Below are positions 1 through 8,011 of a DNA stretch of 19,251 bases, one piece after another. The notes under the pieces were generated by a model that did not search any database, was not told the origin of the DNA, and saw only the letters and a program-made list of their open reading frames with translations. A program made the position numbers and the translations under genes. The stretch's first letter is position 1. Each line of letters begins with the position of its first letter. The stretch comes from an uncultured Coprococcus sp. (GTDB taxonomy: Bacteria; Bacillota_A; Clostridia; Lachnospirales; Lachnospiraceae), in contig CAAGAB010000059.1 of assembly GCA_900767685.1 (NCBI GenBank), positions 1 to 19,251 of the forward strand. The letters are read 5' to 3'.

Positions 1-19
1 ACGTGTGCTCTTCCGATCT
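1..19 (+). other. Illumina TruSeq adapter remnant (not genomic)
   Basis: The 19 bases acgtgtgctcttccgatct are identical to the 3' end of the standard TruSeq read-2/index adapter. A chance 19-base match is negligible. This marks a contig end where the adapter was not trimmed. It adds a false open-frame extension (from base 5) upstream of the spore-protein gene. Genomic sequence begins at about base 20. Confidence 0.96.
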
Positions 20-46
20 ATTATTTCAATATGGAGGTACAGGGTT

Positions 47-253
47 ATGGCAAGTTCAAACTCTAACAAGACAAGTGTTCCACAGGCAAAGAGTGCTATG
101 GACAAGTTCAAGATGGAGGTAGCAAAGGAGATCGGTGTAGATCTTAAAGAAGGCTACAATGGAGACTTAACTTCAGCTCAGTCTGGTTCAATCGGCGGTG
201 AGATGGTTCGTCAGATGATCAAGAGACAGGAAGAGCAGATGTCAGGAAGATAA
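47..253 (+). CDS. Alpha/beta-type small acid-soluble spore protein (SASP)
   Basis: The 68-residue product is a DNA-binding spore-core protein. Proteins of this family coat DNA in dormant spores, shift it toward an A-like form and protect it from UV and chemicals, then feed outgrowth as amino acids after cleavage by the GPR protease. Two family blocks are visible: FKMEVAKEIGV (about residues 20-30), which contains the GPR cleavage region, and GSIGGEMVRQMIKRQEEQM near the C-terminus. The length is typical. The start is the ATG at 47, with GGAGG at 33-37. A longer reading from base 5 runs through the adapter and is an artefact. The promoter, expected to be forespore-specific (SigF/SigG) in this family, is lost because the contig ends here. 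A terminator follows at 355-393. Confidence 0.95.
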   Translation: MASSNSNKTSVPQAKSAMDKFKMEVAKEIGVDLKEGYNGDLTSAQSGSIGGEMVRQMIKRQEEQMSGR

Positions 254-354
254 GAAAGAGAAGATAAGAAAGATCTGAATTTGAATAATTCAGTTGGATT
301 ATCCTAAATTCCTGAAAGTTCTCAATAGTAAAACATCCGTAAGTTTTACGAAAT

Positions 355-393
355 AAAAAAGACCTGGTGTATTATTTATGCATCAGGTCTTTT
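355..393. terminator. Rho-independent terminator after the SASP gene
   Basis: GACCTGGTG (361-369) pairs with CATCAGGTC (381-389) with one G-U, leaving a loop of about 11 bases. It is followed by a T run (390-393) and preceded by an A run (355-360), so it could work in both directions. Confidence 0.88.
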
Positions 394-462
394 CTTTGCT
401 GTTGAACAATAAAAAAGGGGGGATATTGTATATAACTTTAGTAACTTTCTAGTATAATGTGC

Positions 463-492
463 TAGACAATCATTTACCCATTATGATATAAT
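463..492 (+). promoter_or_regulatory. SigA-type promoter of tig (extended -10)
   Basis: The -35 is TAGACA (463-468), the spacer is 18 bp, and the -10 is TATAAT (487-492) preceded by TG at 484-485 (extended -10). The expected transcription start is near 499, giving a leader of about 120 nt before tig. A second TATAAT at 453-458 has no matching -35. Confidence 0.72.
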
Positions 493-556
493 CGATGATT
501 GATGTGGACTTTTGTTTACATTCAAAAGAATTATAGGATAAATGGATGCTGCTTGA

Positions 557-588
557 GTGCCTTAAAATAAAAAGAAAGGCTAAGGCAC
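557..588 (+). promoter_or_regulatory. Hairpin in the tig leader
   Basis: GTGCCTTA (557-564) and TAAGGCAC (581-588) form a perfect 8-bp stem around a 16-nt purine-rich loop. No T run follows, so it is not a simple terminator. It ends 14 nt before the AAGGAGG ribosome site (603-609), where it could affect mRNA stability or translation. It is not a CIRCE (HrcA) element. Confidence 0.55.
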
Positions 589-619
589 CATTTGCACATT
601 TTAAGGAGGAAATAAAAAG

Positions 620-1906
620 ATGAGTTTCACAGTAGAAAAGCTTGAGCACAGCATGGCAAAGCTTACTATCACAGTTCCAGCAGAAGAGTTTGGTAAGGCA
701 ATGGTAAAGGCTTACAACAAGACAAAGAACAGATTCAATGTTCCTGGATTCCGTAAGGGTAAGGTACCTATGGCTTTTATCGAGAAGATGTATGGACCTG
801 CAGTATTTTATGAGGATGCTGCAAATGACATGATCAACGAGTACTATCCAAAGGAAGCTATGGCTTCAGAGCTTGAGATCGCTTCACAGCCTGTAATCGA
901 CGTTACACAGATCGAGAAGGGAAAAGATTTAATCTTCACAGCAGAGGTTGCTGTTAAGCCAGAGGTAACACTTGGCGAGTACAAGGGCGTAGAGGTTGAG
1001 AAGATAGATGTAGAAGTTACAGATGATGAAGTACTTGAGGACATCAAGAAAGAGCAGCTTCAGAACGCAAGAAAGGTACTTGTAGATGGAAGACCAGCAA
1101 AGCTCGAGGATGAAGTGACACTTGACTTTGAAGGATTTGTTGATGGCGTTCCTTTCGAGGGTGGAAAGGGTGAGAATTACAAGCTTGTACTTGGTTCACA
1201 TTCATTCATCGATACATTCGAGGATCAGCTTGTAGGCAAGAGCATCGGCGAAGACGTTGAGGTCAACGTTACATTCCCAGAGGATTACCAGGCTGAGGAA
1301 CTTGCAGGTAAGCCGGCAGTATTTAAGTGCAAGATCAATTCTATCACAGAGTCACAGCTTCCAGAGCTCAATGATGAGTTCGCAAGCGAGGTAGGTGGAT
1401 GTGATACACTTGATCAGTACAAGGAAGAAGTAAAGAATAAGCTCGTTGCTAAGAAGACAAAAGAAGCAGCAGACGAGAAAGAAGTTAAGGCAATTGATAA
1501 GGTTATCGAGAATGCAACTATGGATATTGCAGATGCTCAGGTTGAGGATATGCAGCACAGAATGAAGGATGAGTTTGCTCAGAATCTTCAGTATCAGGGA
1601 ATCAAGTTTGAGCAGTATCTGCAGATCGTAAATGTAACTGAGGAGGAAGTCCTTGAGAAGTTCAAGCCACAGGCACTTAAGAGAATCCAGCAGAGAGCAG
1701 TTCTTGAGGCAGTAGTTAAGGCAGAGAACATTGAAGCTACAGACGAGGAAGTTGATGAGGAGCTTACAAAGATGGCAGAGCAGTATCAGATGAAGCTTGA
1801 GGATATCAAGGGCTTCATGGGTGATGCGGAAATCACAAGCATGAAGAAGGATGTTGCTGTTAAGAAGGCAGCCAAGCTTATCGTTGATGCAGCTAAAGAG
1901 GTTTAA
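620..1906 (+). CDS. tig: Trigger factor, ribosome-bound chaperone / peptidyl-prolyl isomerase
   Basis: The 428-residue product has the usual length for trigger factor, which docks on ribosomal protein L23 at the exit tunnel and shelters nascent chains. The N-terminal ribosome-binding domain (about 1-110) carries the signature GFRKGKVP at 43-50. An FKBP-like isomerase domain lies around 150-240 (visible block DEVTLDFEGFVDGVPFEGG). The rest is the helical C-terminal chaperone domain, rich in Lys and Glu. The start is fixed by AAGGAGG (603-609) 10 nt upstream of ATG. Codon choice is strongly biased (AAG, GAG, ACA, CTT), more than in the accessory genes, consistent with high expression. It leads the tig-clpP-clpX-lon-engB cluster; clpP follows after 75 bp without a clear terminator. 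Confidence 0.98.
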   Translation: MSFTVEKLEHSMAKLTITVPAEEFGKAMVKAYNKTKNRFNVPGFRKGKVPMAFIEKMYGPAVFYEDAANDMINEYYPKEAMASELEIASQPVIDVTQIEKGKDLIFTAEVAVKPEVTLGEYKGVEVEKIDVEVTDDEVLEDIKKEQLQNARKVLVDGRPAKLEDEVTLDFEGFVDGVPFEGGKGENYKLVLGSHSFIDTFEDQLVGKSIGEDVEVNVTFPEDYQAEELAGKPAVFKCKINSITESQLPELNDEFASEVGGCDTLDQYKEEVKNKLVAKKTKEAADEKEVKAIDKVIENATMDIADAQVEDMQHRMKDEFAQNLQYQGIKFEQYLQIVNVTEEEVLEKFKPQALKRIQQRAVLEAVVKAENIEATDEEVDEELTKMAEQYQMKLEDIKGFMGDAEITSMKKDVAVKKAAKLIVDAAKEV

Positions 1907-1981
1907 TCGGGGTTGATCATGCAATTGATGATCGGGGGTTAGCCGAGATGTTTATTCTGACCAGTATTGGAGGTAGATAGC

Positions 1982-2563
1982 ATGGCATTAGTACCATATG
2001 TCGTAGAACAGACAAGTCGCGGAGAGCGCACATTTGACATTTATTCAAGATTACTTAAGGACAGAATCATTTTTCTTGGAGATGAGGTTAATGATACAAC
2101 AGCCAGTCTGGTTATTGCACAGCTTCTGTTTCTTGAGTCTGAAGATCCTTCAAAGGATATTTCACTTTATATAAACAGTCCGGGTGGTTCAGTTACAGCT
2201 GGAATGGGAATATATGACACGATGAGATATATCAAGTGCGATGTTTCAACTATATGCTGCGGAATGGCAGCAAGCATGGGGGCATTTCTCCTGGCAGGCG
2301 GTACAAAGGGCAAGAGATATGCTCTTCCAAATTCAGAGATAATGATTCATCAGCCGCTTGGCGGAACTCAGGGACAGGCTACAGAGATAGAGATCGCAGC
2401 CAGACATATCCTTAAGACTAAGGAAAAACTCAACAAGATGCTGGCTGAGAATACAGGAAAGCCGCTTGATGTTATAGCAGCGGATACAGATCGTGATAAT
2501 TGGATGACAGCTGAGGAGGCTTGTGCTTACGGTCTTATAGACAGCGTTATAACTAACAGATAA
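1982..2563 (+). CDS. clpP: ATP-dependent Clp protease proteolytic subunit ClpP
   Basis: The 193-residue serine peptidase forms the 14-subunit chamber that degrades proteins unfolded by ClpX or similar ATPases. The catalytic triad is complete: Ser98 in GMAASMGAF, His123 in [10 protein letters not shown] and Asp172 in DTDRDNW, one residue off the mature E. coli numbering (97/122/171). The oxyanion strand NSPGGSV is at 65-71. The ATG at 1982 is chosen because GGAGG (1969-1973) sits 8 nt upstream and the protein then begins [11 protein letters not shown], as in the family. A TTG at 1967 in frame would destroy that ribosome site. It is followed by two hairpins and then clpX, its partner. Confidence 0.98.
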   Translation: MALVPYVVEQTSRGERTFDIYSRLLKDRIIFLGDEVNDTTASLVIAQLLFLESEDPSKDISLYINSPGGSVTAGMGIYDTMRYIKCDVSTICCGMAASMGAFLLAGGTKGKRYALPNSEIMIHQPLGGTQGQATEIEIAARHILKTKEKLNKMLAENTGKPLDVIAADTDRDNWMTAEEACAYGLIDSVITNR

Positions 2564-2568
2564 TTTGT

Positions 2569-2646
2569 GACAGATATTAGATGCAGTGTATATCTGTCGG
2601 ATTATACCAGGTGCAGAGTAGTGGTTTGTACTTTGTGCCTGGTATA
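2569..2646 (+). promoter_or_regulatory. Two consecutive hairpins in the clpP-clpX spacer
   Basis: Hairpin 1 has GACAGATAT (2569-2577) pairing perfectly with ATATCTGTC (2590-2598), loop 12 nt. Hairpin 2 spans 2603-2646 and has TATACCAGGTGCA pairing with TGTGCCTGGTATA (13 bp, two G-U), loop 18 nt. Neither has a T run, so these look like mRNA-stabilising or processing structures, not terminators. They could set different ClpP and ClpX levels from one transcript. TATAAT at 2645-2650 lacks a convincing -35. Confidence 0.6.
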
Positions 2647-2675
2647 TAATAAATAGTGAAAATAGAGGTATTGTA

Positions 2676-3983
2676 ATGGCAAATCGTAGTGACGATAGAA
2701 AGATGCTCAGATGTTCTTTTTGTAACAAGACTCAGGATCAGGTGAGGAAGCTTATAGCAGGTCCTGGTGCTTACATTTGCGATGAATGTGTTGAGATATG
2801 CACTGAGATAATAGACGAAGAGCTCGGTGATACCGAATTAGAAGATATCAATCTCCTTAAACCTAGGGAGATAAAGAACTTCCTTGATGAGTATGTAATA
2901 GGTCAGGAAGAGGCAAAAAAAGTACTGGCGGTTGCCGTGTACAACCATTATAAGAGAATCCTTGCACAGAAAGATTTTGATGTTGAGTTGCAGAAAAGTA
3001 ATATTCTTATGGTTGGACCAACAGGATCTGGTAAGACATACCTTGCCCAGACTCTTGCCAAGCTTTTGAATGTTCCATTTGCAATTGCGGATGCGACAAC
3101 ACTTACAGAGGCCGGATATGTAGGAGAGGATGTAGAGAATATACTTCTGAAACTTATTCAGGCTGCTGATTATGATATAGAACGAGCAGAGCATGGCATA
3201 ATTTATATAGATGAGATAGACAAAATTACAAAGAAGAGCGAGAATGTGTCTATTACCAGAGATGTTTCTGGAGAGGGCGTTCAGCAGGCTTTGTTGAAGA
3301 TTATAGAGGGAACGGTTGCTTCTGTTCCGCCGCAGGGAGGAAGAAAGCATCCGCACCAGGAGCTTATACAGATAGATACCACAAATATTCTGTTTATATG
3401 TGGTGGTGCTTTTGAAGGACTTGAGAAGATCATAGAGAACAGAGTTGGACAGAAGTCCATAGGTTTTAATGCAGAGGTGGTAGAGCAGTCAGATCAGGAT
3501 GTTGGACAGCTTTTAAAGCAGGTTATGCCGCATGATTTCATCAAATTTGGCTTGATTCCTGAGTTTGTAGGAAGAGTACCGGTGACTGTAACACTTGATC
3601 TTCTCGACGAGGATGCTTTAGTTAGAATCCTTACAGAGCCGAGAAGTGCAATTTGTAAACAGTACAAGAAATTATTTGAACTTGATGATGTAGAGCTGGA
3701 GATACAGGAAGATGCACTCAGAGAGATTGCAAGGGAGGCTATGGAGCGTAAGACAGGAGCCAGAGGTCTTCGTGCAATCATGGAGAATGCTACACTTAAT
3801 CTTATGTACGAGATTCCGTCAAATCCTGCTATATCCAAGTGTGTTATAACAAAGGATGTTATAACAGGTGATGCAGAACCGATTCTTTCCTATAGAGATG
3901 GTACAGAGAACGATAGCAGTGATGCATCAAAGAGCAGTACAAGAAAGAAAAAGTCAAATACAGATAATGGAGAAAGTGCTTAG
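2676..3983 (+). CDS. clpX: ClpX, AAA+ unfoldase subunit of the ClpXP protease
   Basis: The 435-residue AAA+ ATPase unfolds tagged substrates and threads them into ClpP. The N-terminal zinc domain has Cys13, Cys16, Cys35 and Cys38. Walker A is GPTGSGKT (114-121). The pore loop GYVG is at 147-150, and Walker B IIYIDEID has Asp179/Glu180. The RKH pore element is visible in GGRKHPHQ. The C-terminal tail after about residue 405 is a low-complexity Ser/Asp/Lys stretch, presumably disordered. GAGG (2665-2668) lies 7 nt before ATG. The gene sits after clpP and before lon, the usual order in Clostridia. Confidence 0.98.
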   Translation: MANRSDDRKMLRCSFCNKTQDQVRKLIAGPGAYICDECVEICTEIIDEELGDTELEDINLLKPREIKNFLDEYVIGQEEAKKVLAVAVYNHYKRILAQKDFDVELQKSNILMVGPTGSGKTYLAQTLAKLLNVPFAIADATTLTEAGYVGEDVENILLKLIQAADYDIERAEHGIIYIDEIDKITKKSENVSITRDVSGEGVQQALLKIIEGTVASVPPQGGRKHPHQELIQIDTTNILFICGGAFEGLEKIIENRVGQKSIGFNAEVVEQSDQDVGQLLKQVMPHDFIKFGLIPEFVGRVPVTVTLDLLDEDALVRILTEPRSAICKQYKKLFELDDVELEIQEDALREIAREAMERKTGARGLRAIMENATLNLMYEIPSNPAISKCVITKDVITGDAEPILSYRDGTENDSSDASKSSTRKKKSNTDNGESA

Positions 3984-3997
3984 ACAGACTTTTGCAG

Positions 3998-4043
3998 ATA
4001 AGGCGTTATTACACGGGGAAAGCGTATAGTAACGTCTTATTTT
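3998..4043 (+). terminator. Terminator or attenuator between clpX and lon
   Basis: ATAAGGCGTTA (3998-4008) pairs with TAACGTCTTAT (4030-4040) with one G-U, and the stem extends inward by about three pairs. The tail TTATTTTATA is T-rich but broken. lon starts only 45 nt downstream, so partial read-through is a reasonable reading. A weak promoter for lon (TATAAA at 4053-4058, poor -35) cannot be excluded. Confidence 0.65.
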
Positions 4044-4087
4044 ATAGGCATATATAAATAATGTCTAAGAGTAACGGAGATAAAAGT

Positions 4088-6415
4088 ATGAGTGAACAAG
4101 TAAAGAATATGGCTATGATCAGTCTTGAGGATGGAGTTGCTATGCCGGGATTGTCGTTTTATCTTGATGCAGTAAAACGAGACGTTTGTGAGGCTGTGAA
4201 ATATACCGTAAAAGAAGATAGTTATGTATTCCTTGCAAATCCGATGCCTGACAAGGTTGCCGGAAAGGTTGTTTTTTATCCTGTTGGCGTAGTGGCAAAG
4301 ATAAAGCAGTATGTCAGAAATTCCAATAAAACCATGAGAGTTCTGCTGCAGTCTGTGAAAAGAGCAAAACTTGTGGAATACAAGAAGAATACCTGCTATA
4401 TGTGCAGTGTACAGGAATTGGAAGATAAAGATGATACAACGGCAGATGAGCGTAAAGCGATAATGTCGCTTCTGCGAGATAAACTCAGAGAGTCCGCCGA
4501 CAGTGGCATGGTCAGGAATAGTGTTCTATTTTCAAAAGTGTTGGCAAATGACACTATAGGTTCACTGACTGATGCGATGGCAGATTATATAACCATACCA
4601 AATGATAACAGACAGGAACTTTTGGAGCTGGTGGATGTGAAAGAGCGCGCATTCAGACTGATTCAGATTATTGATGAGGAACTTGAAGTTTCCAAGATAA
4701 AAAGGGAGATTGCAGAAAAAACAAATCAAGAATCTGCAAAGAATCAGAGAAATTTTATCCTCAGGGAACAGATGTCAGTGATAAGAAGAGAGTTGGGCGA
4801 AGATGGAACGGACGAGAAGGCAGAGGAATTCCGGAAACGCCTTGATGAAGCGGGATGCAGTCAGGAAGTATATGACAAGATAGCAAAAGAAATCAAAAAT
4901 TATAAGAGTATACCAATCAGCTCTATGGAGAGCAGTGTTGCTGCGAATTATATAGATGTGATGCTGAGCTACCCATGGAGTGTATCCACGGAAGATAACG
5001 ATGATATCAAATCGGCGATAGAGATTCTGAATAAGGATCATTATGGTCTTGAAGAGGTAAAAGACAGGATAATAGATTATCTTGCTGTTCATATTCTCAA
5101 CAAAAAGGGGAACCTTCCGATCATTTGTCTGGTTGGCCCACCGGGAACCGGAAAGACGTCTATTGCCAGGTCTATAGCACGTGCTACACATAGAAAGTAT
5201 GTCCGGTTATCTCTCGGTGGAGTGAGGGATGAGGCTGAGATACGAGGCCATAGAAAGACATATGTCGGTGCTATGCCCGGGAGGATTGTACAGTCGATAA
5301 TCAAAGCTAAGGTCAACAATCCATTGATGCTCCTTGATGAGATAGACAAGGTGAGCAGTGATTATAAGGGAGATGTATCCTCGGCTCTTCTTGAAGTGCT
5401 CGACGGCGAACAGAACAGAGAGTTTAATGATCATTATATGGCCTTTCCTGTTGATCTCAGCAATGTACTATTCATAGCTACGGCAAACGACATTTCTGCG
5501 ATTCCCGGTCCATTGCTTGACAGAATGGAGATTATAGAGATATCCGGATATACAGAAAATGAAAAGTACAATATTGCCAGATTGTATCTCATTGACAAGA
5601 CTAGAGAAAATAATGGTCTTTCAAAGTCACAGTTCAAGATGGATGCAGGTTCGATAAAGGATGTTATACGTCATTATACAAGGGAAGCAGGTGTCAGAAA
5701 TCTTGAAAGAAGTATAGACAAGGCTTGCAGAAAAGCGTGCCGTAAGCTGCTTACCGGGGAGATAGATGCTGCAAAAATCACCAAGAAAAATATACAGGAT
5801 TATCTCGGACCATATAAGTATAAAGATGAAAAGGGAAATCTGAAGGATAGAGTGGGCGCGGTTACAGGCCTCGCATGGACCGCAGTTGGCGGTGTTACAC
5901 TAGAGATAGAGGTTAACGTGCTTCCTGGAACCGGAGCTTTGCAGCTTACGGGTAAGATGGGCGATGTTATGAAAGAGTCTGCTTATGCGGGCATGAGTTA
6001 CATAAGATCCCTCAAAGAATCGGCAGCACTTGGCGATGATTATTTTGCCAAACATGATTTTCATATCCATATTCCAGAAGGGGCTGTTCCGAAGGATGGC
6101 CCTTCCGCCGGTATAACCATGGCAACTGCACTGTACTCAGCTATATTCGGAGCGCCGGTGGATGGAAAAACAGCTATGACCGGTGAGATTACTCTTAGAG
6201 GTGAAGTGCTGCCGATAGGAGGACTTAAGGAAAAACTGCTTGCTGCAAAGATGCAGGGTATAAAGAAAGTACTTATCCCTGAAGCAAATGAATCTGATTA
6301 TCTTCAACTTGATTCAGATATAGTCGACGGACTTGATATACATCTTGTCAACAAAATGAAACAGGTGCTTGATTATGCACTGGTAGGAGGAACAAATGGT
6401 TGTAAAAAGTGCTGA
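4088..6415 (+). CDS. lon: Lon ATP-dependent serine protease
   Basis: The 775-residue protein is a full-length LonA: N-terminal substrate-binding domain (about 10-200), coiled-coil, AAA+ domain with Walker A GPPGTGKT (350-357) and Walker [10 protein letters not shown], and C-terminal protease domain. The catalytic dyad is Ser673 in PKDGPSAG and Lys716 in GGLKEK, 43 apart as in E. coli (679/722). It degrades misfolded and some regulatory proteins in the cytoplasm. The start is uncertain: ATG at 4088 has GGAG (4076-4079) 8 nt upstream, whereas the in-frame ATG at 4061 adds nine residues (MSKSNGDKS) and has no ribosome site. Its last 20 bases overlap engB, implying coupled translation. Confidence 0.96.
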   Translation: MSEQVKNMAMISLEDGVAMPGLSFYLDAVKRDVCEAVKYTVKEDSYVFLANPMPDKVAGKVVFYPVGVVAKIKQYVRNSNKTMRVLLQSVKRAKLVEYKKNTCYMCSVQELEDKDDTTADERKAIMSLLRDKLRESADSGMVRNSVLFSKVLANDTIGSLTDAMADYITIPNDNRQELLELVDVKERAFRLIQIIDEELEVSKIKREIAEKTNQESAKNQRNFILREQMSVIRRELGEDGTDEKAEEFRKRLDEAGCSQEVYDKIAKEIKNYKSIPISSMESSVAANYIDVMLSYPWSVSTEDNDDIKSAIEILNKDHYGLEEVKDRIIDYLAVHILNKKGNLPIICLVGPPGTGKTSIARSIARATHRKYVRLSLGGVRDEAEIRGHRKTYVGAMPGRIVQSIIKAKVNNPLMLLDEIDKVSSDYKGDVSSALLEVLDGEQNREFNDHYMAFPVDLSNVLFIATANDISAIPGPLLDRMEIIEISGYTENEKYNIARLYLIDKTRENNGLSKSQFKMDAGSIKDVIRHYTREAGVRNLERSIDKACRKACRKLLTGEIDAAKITKKNIQDYLGPYKYKDEKGNLKDRVGAVTGLAWTAVGGVTLEIEVNVLPGTGALQLTGKMGDVMKESAYAGMSYIRSLKESAALGDDYFAKHDFHIHIPEGAVPKDGPSAGITMATALYSAIFGAPVDGKTAMTGEITLRGEVLPIGGLKEKLLAAKMQGIKKVLIPEANESDYLQLDSDIVDGLDIHLVNKMKQVLDYALVGGTNGCKKC

Positions 6416-6992
6416 ATTGGAGACTGTGTGTGGAATAACGAGCAAACTCCCTGATAATGCGTTGCCTGAGATTGCATTTGCAGGCAAGTCCAATGTGGGC
6501 AAATCATCACTTATCAACGGTCTGTTGAACAGAAAATCTCTGGCTAGGACATCGGCGCAGCCGGGAAAGACACAGACCATCAATTTCTATAATATAAACA
6601 GAGAATTGTATTTTGTGGATCTGCCCGGATATGGATATGCGAAAGTATCGGCAGAGATCAGAGAAAAATGGGGCAAGATGATAGAAGGATATCTTCACAC
6701 ATCGTTGCAGCTTCGCAAGGTGTTTCTTCTGATTGACATAAGACACGTGCCATCAGAAAATGATTGCCTGATGTATGACTGGATAGTGAATAACGGATAT
6801 GAGCCGGTAATTATTTGCACAAAACTTGATAAAATCAAGAGAAGTCAGGTACAGAAGAATCTGAAGCAGATAAGAGAAAAGCTCAACCTTGTCCCTGGGA
6901 CAAAGATGATTCCGTTTTCGGCTCTCACAAAACAGGGAAAAGATGAGGTATGGAATCTCATAGAGGATACAATAAAAGAAGAGAGATCATAA
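6396..6992 (+). CDS. engB: Ribosome-assembly GTPase EngB (YsxC/YihA)
   Basis: This 198-residue TRAFAC GTPase is needed for late 50S subunit assembly in B. subtilis. The G motifs are G1 GKSNVGKS (30-37), a G2 region with TSAQPGKTQT (52-61), G3 DLPGYGYA (75-82), G4 TKLD (142-145) and G5 SAL near the C-terminus. The length is normal. ATG overlaps the end of lon, with GGAGG (6386-6390) inside lon 5 nt upstream. Placement after lon is conserved in many Firmicutes. Transcription ends at the hairpin at 7093-7126. Confidence 0.97.
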   Translation: MVVKSAELETVCGITSKLPDNALPEIAFAGKSNVGKSSLINGLLNRKSLARTSAQPGKTQTINFYNINRELYFVDLPGYGYAKVSAEIREKWGKMIEGYLHTSLQLRKVFLLIDIRHVPSENDCLMYDWIVNNGYEPVIICTKLDKIKRSQVQKNLKQIREKLNLVPGTKMIPFSALTKQGKDEVWNLIEDTIKEERS

Positions 6993-7022
6993 CGTCTATG
7001 TTATGTATGTCAGGCTGAAACC

Positions 7023-7094
7023 GGAAAATGAATATACAGGAAAATGAATATATAGGAAAGTGAATATATAGAAAACTGAATATATAAGAAATGA
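7023..7094. repeat. 16-bp tandem repeat, four copies plus a partial fifth
   Basis: Copies begin at 7023, 7039, 7055 and 7071, with unit GGAAAATGAATATATA. Copies 1-3 differ from the consensus by at most one base and copy 4 by two. A partial copy runs into the terminator stem at 7087-7094. The 16-bp period is not a multiple of three, and the array lies after the engB stop. Confidence 0.92.
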
Positions 7095-7126
7095 GCCGGA
7101 ACATAAAATATGATATGTTCCGGCTC
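7093..7126. terminator. Bidirectional terminator between convergent engB and the DUF4364-like gene
   Basis: GAGCCGGAACATA (7093-7105) and TATGTTCCGGCTC (7114-7126) form a perfect 13-bp stem with an 8-nt loop. The plus-strand tail is poor in T. Read on the minus strand, the stem is followed by a fairly T-rich tail. It sits exactly between two convergent genes. Confidence 0.85.
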
Positions 7127-7141
7127 GCTATGTATGTATGA

Positions 7142-7675
7142 TTAATTTGATGAATCTGAAGTCCACAGCTGCTGAACCAGAAGATCATAGACTTCGGTGC
7201 TTTTTTGACGCCAGTTCTCACATATAGCTTTAGCTACCGCCTGGGTTGGAACACTGAATTTGATGTCCAGCAATGGCTCATTTCGGTCGTTGATCACACA
7301 GGAAACGGTGTATTCATTTGCTTCGTTCAGATAATAGTCAGATTGTATTTCAGTCTCTTTTTTCAGGTTGATCTGCTGTTGTTCAAAATAGTCAAGAATA
7401 TCCTGCTTAATTGCATAAGGAATTTTGTTCTCAAACATACTAAGTGCTTCTTCTCCTTTGTCTGTGATTTTGTAGTGGGAGGCACTTCTTATCGTGGATA
7501 CATATACAAATTCACTTTCTACCAGCCCGTTGATAGCTTCCTGAAGCGTGAAATAGTTGGTGTATCCCTTCTCGAGAACAAAATCCGAGATCTGGGAGTT
7601 GGTGAGGGTGAAATTAACCCTGTCCAACATGTACAAAACTATCAGCTTATATAATATAATAGATTCTGTTCCCAT
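7142..7675 (-). CDS. DUF4364-like winged-helix protein
   Basis: The 177-residue protein resembles DUF4364, a family of unknown function in Clostridia. The first 75 residues look like a winged-helix DNA-binding fold: a hydrophobic start (LYKLIVLYMLDRV), TNSQISDFVLEKGYTNYFTLQEAI as the helix-turn-helix region, and a wing with STIRSASHYKITDKGEEAL, like PadR or MarR-type regulators. The C-terminal half is mixed alpha/beta without catalytic motifs I recognise. It is oriented against its neighbours and divergent from rho. An AAGGA ribosome site (minus strand, about 7683-7687) supports the ATG at 7675. A transcriptional regulator is plausible; its targets are unknown. Confidence 0.85.
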   Translation of the reverse strand: MGTESIILYKLIVLYMLDRVNFTLTNSQISDFVLEKGYTNYFTLQEAINGLVESEFVYVSTIRSASHYKITDKGEEALSMFENKIPYAIKQDILDYFEQQQINLKKETEIQSDYYLNEANEYTVSCVINDRNEPLLDIKFSVPTQAVAKAICENWRQKSTEVYDLLVQQLWTSDSSN

Positions 7676-7724
7676 GTTATCATCCTTCGTACGTTATATT
7701 AGATGCCTTAAGGGCAACAGTCAC

Positions 7725-7753
7725 ATAATAACATTACAAAATTATAAAATCAA
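7725..7753 (-). promoter_or_regulatory. Promoter of the DUF4364-like gene
   Basis: On the minus strand the -35 is TTGATT (7753-7748), the spacer is 17 bp, and the -10 is TATTAT (7730-7725) with an extended TG at 7733-7732. The expected start is near 7718, giving a leader of about 43 nt. Confidence 0.68.
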
Positions 7754-7829
7754 TACATTTGCGTATGATATTTAATATGGATCTATGTTAGAAATTATGC
7801 TCAATTTATGTTCAGATGCTAAGCTTTTG

Positions 7830-7858
7830 TTGACATTTGAAAGTTTAGTGAGTATAGT
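7830..7858 (+). promoter_or_regulatory. SigA-type promoter of rho
   Basis: A perfect -35 TTGACA (7830-7835), exact 17-bp spacer and -10 TATAGT (7853-7858). The expected start near 7865 leaves about 310 nt of leader before rho. Confidence 0.8.
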
Positions 7859-7924
7859 TAGATAATAATATATCATTGAGAGGTGCTTATTTCTTTAAGC
7901 ATGTGTAAATCCCATAAATATGTT

Positions 7925-8011
7925 TTGTAAATATGTTTGCAATGAGTATAAGTAAAAATAAACAAATATAAATAATCGAATATAAGTAAACGAATACGAA
8001 TATATTTACAA
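7925..8011 (+). repeat. Long-range stem and direct repeat in the rho leader
   Basis: TTGTAAATATGTTTG (7925-7939) can pair with CGAATATATTTACAA (7997-8011): 15 pairs, two of them G-U, with a perfect 10-bp base. The 57-nt loop is A-rich and contains GAGTATAAGTAAA (7944-7956) repeated as GAATATAAGTAAA (7978-7990). The AT-rich composition makes chance pairing easier, so function is uncertain. Confidence 0.5.

Larger units (their letters stand above)
254..619. other. Intergenic region between SASP and tig
   Basis: This 366-bp stretch has no gene. It holds, in order, two small hairpins (CTGAAT 275-280 with ATTCAG 288-293; GTAAAAC 328-334 with GTTTTAC 343-349), the SASP terminator, the tig promoter, and the tig leader with its own hairpin. 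The last three are listed separately. Confidence 0.7.

Noticed and set aside
5..46. N-terminal extension of the SASP from base 5
   Set aside because: It is read through the adapter sequence and passes over the GGAGG ribosome site at 33-37; the ATG at 47 fits the family.
557..588. CIRCE or CtsR heat-shock operator before tig
   Set aside because: The inverted repeat GTGCCTTA/TAAGGCAC does not match TTAGCACTC-N9-GAGTGCTAA, and no GGTCAAA-type CtsR repeat was seen before tig, clpP, clpX or lon.
1352..1924. Long antisense open frame opposite tig (similar ones opposite clpX, lon, rho and rarA)
   Set aside because: Codon-bias shadows of strongly coding sequence: Leu/Cys/Ile/Ser-rich translations, no ribosome sites and no family resemblance.
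1967..1981. TTG start for clpP
   Set aside because: It overlaps the ribosome site (1969-1973), and ClpP begins MALVPYV from the ATG at 1982.
2645..2650. Internal promoter of clpX at TATAAT
   Set aside because: No -35 at an acceptable distance; the hexamer is also part of the hairpin flank.
7023..7094. CRISPR array
   Set aside because: Units are contiguous 16-bp tandems with no spacers and no cas genes nearby; the same holds for the arrays at 18365 and 18445.
7205..7654. Plus-strand open frame opposite the DUF4364-like gene
   Set aside because: The minus frame has a recognisable winged-helix sequence, ribosome site, promoter and terminator; the plus frame has none.
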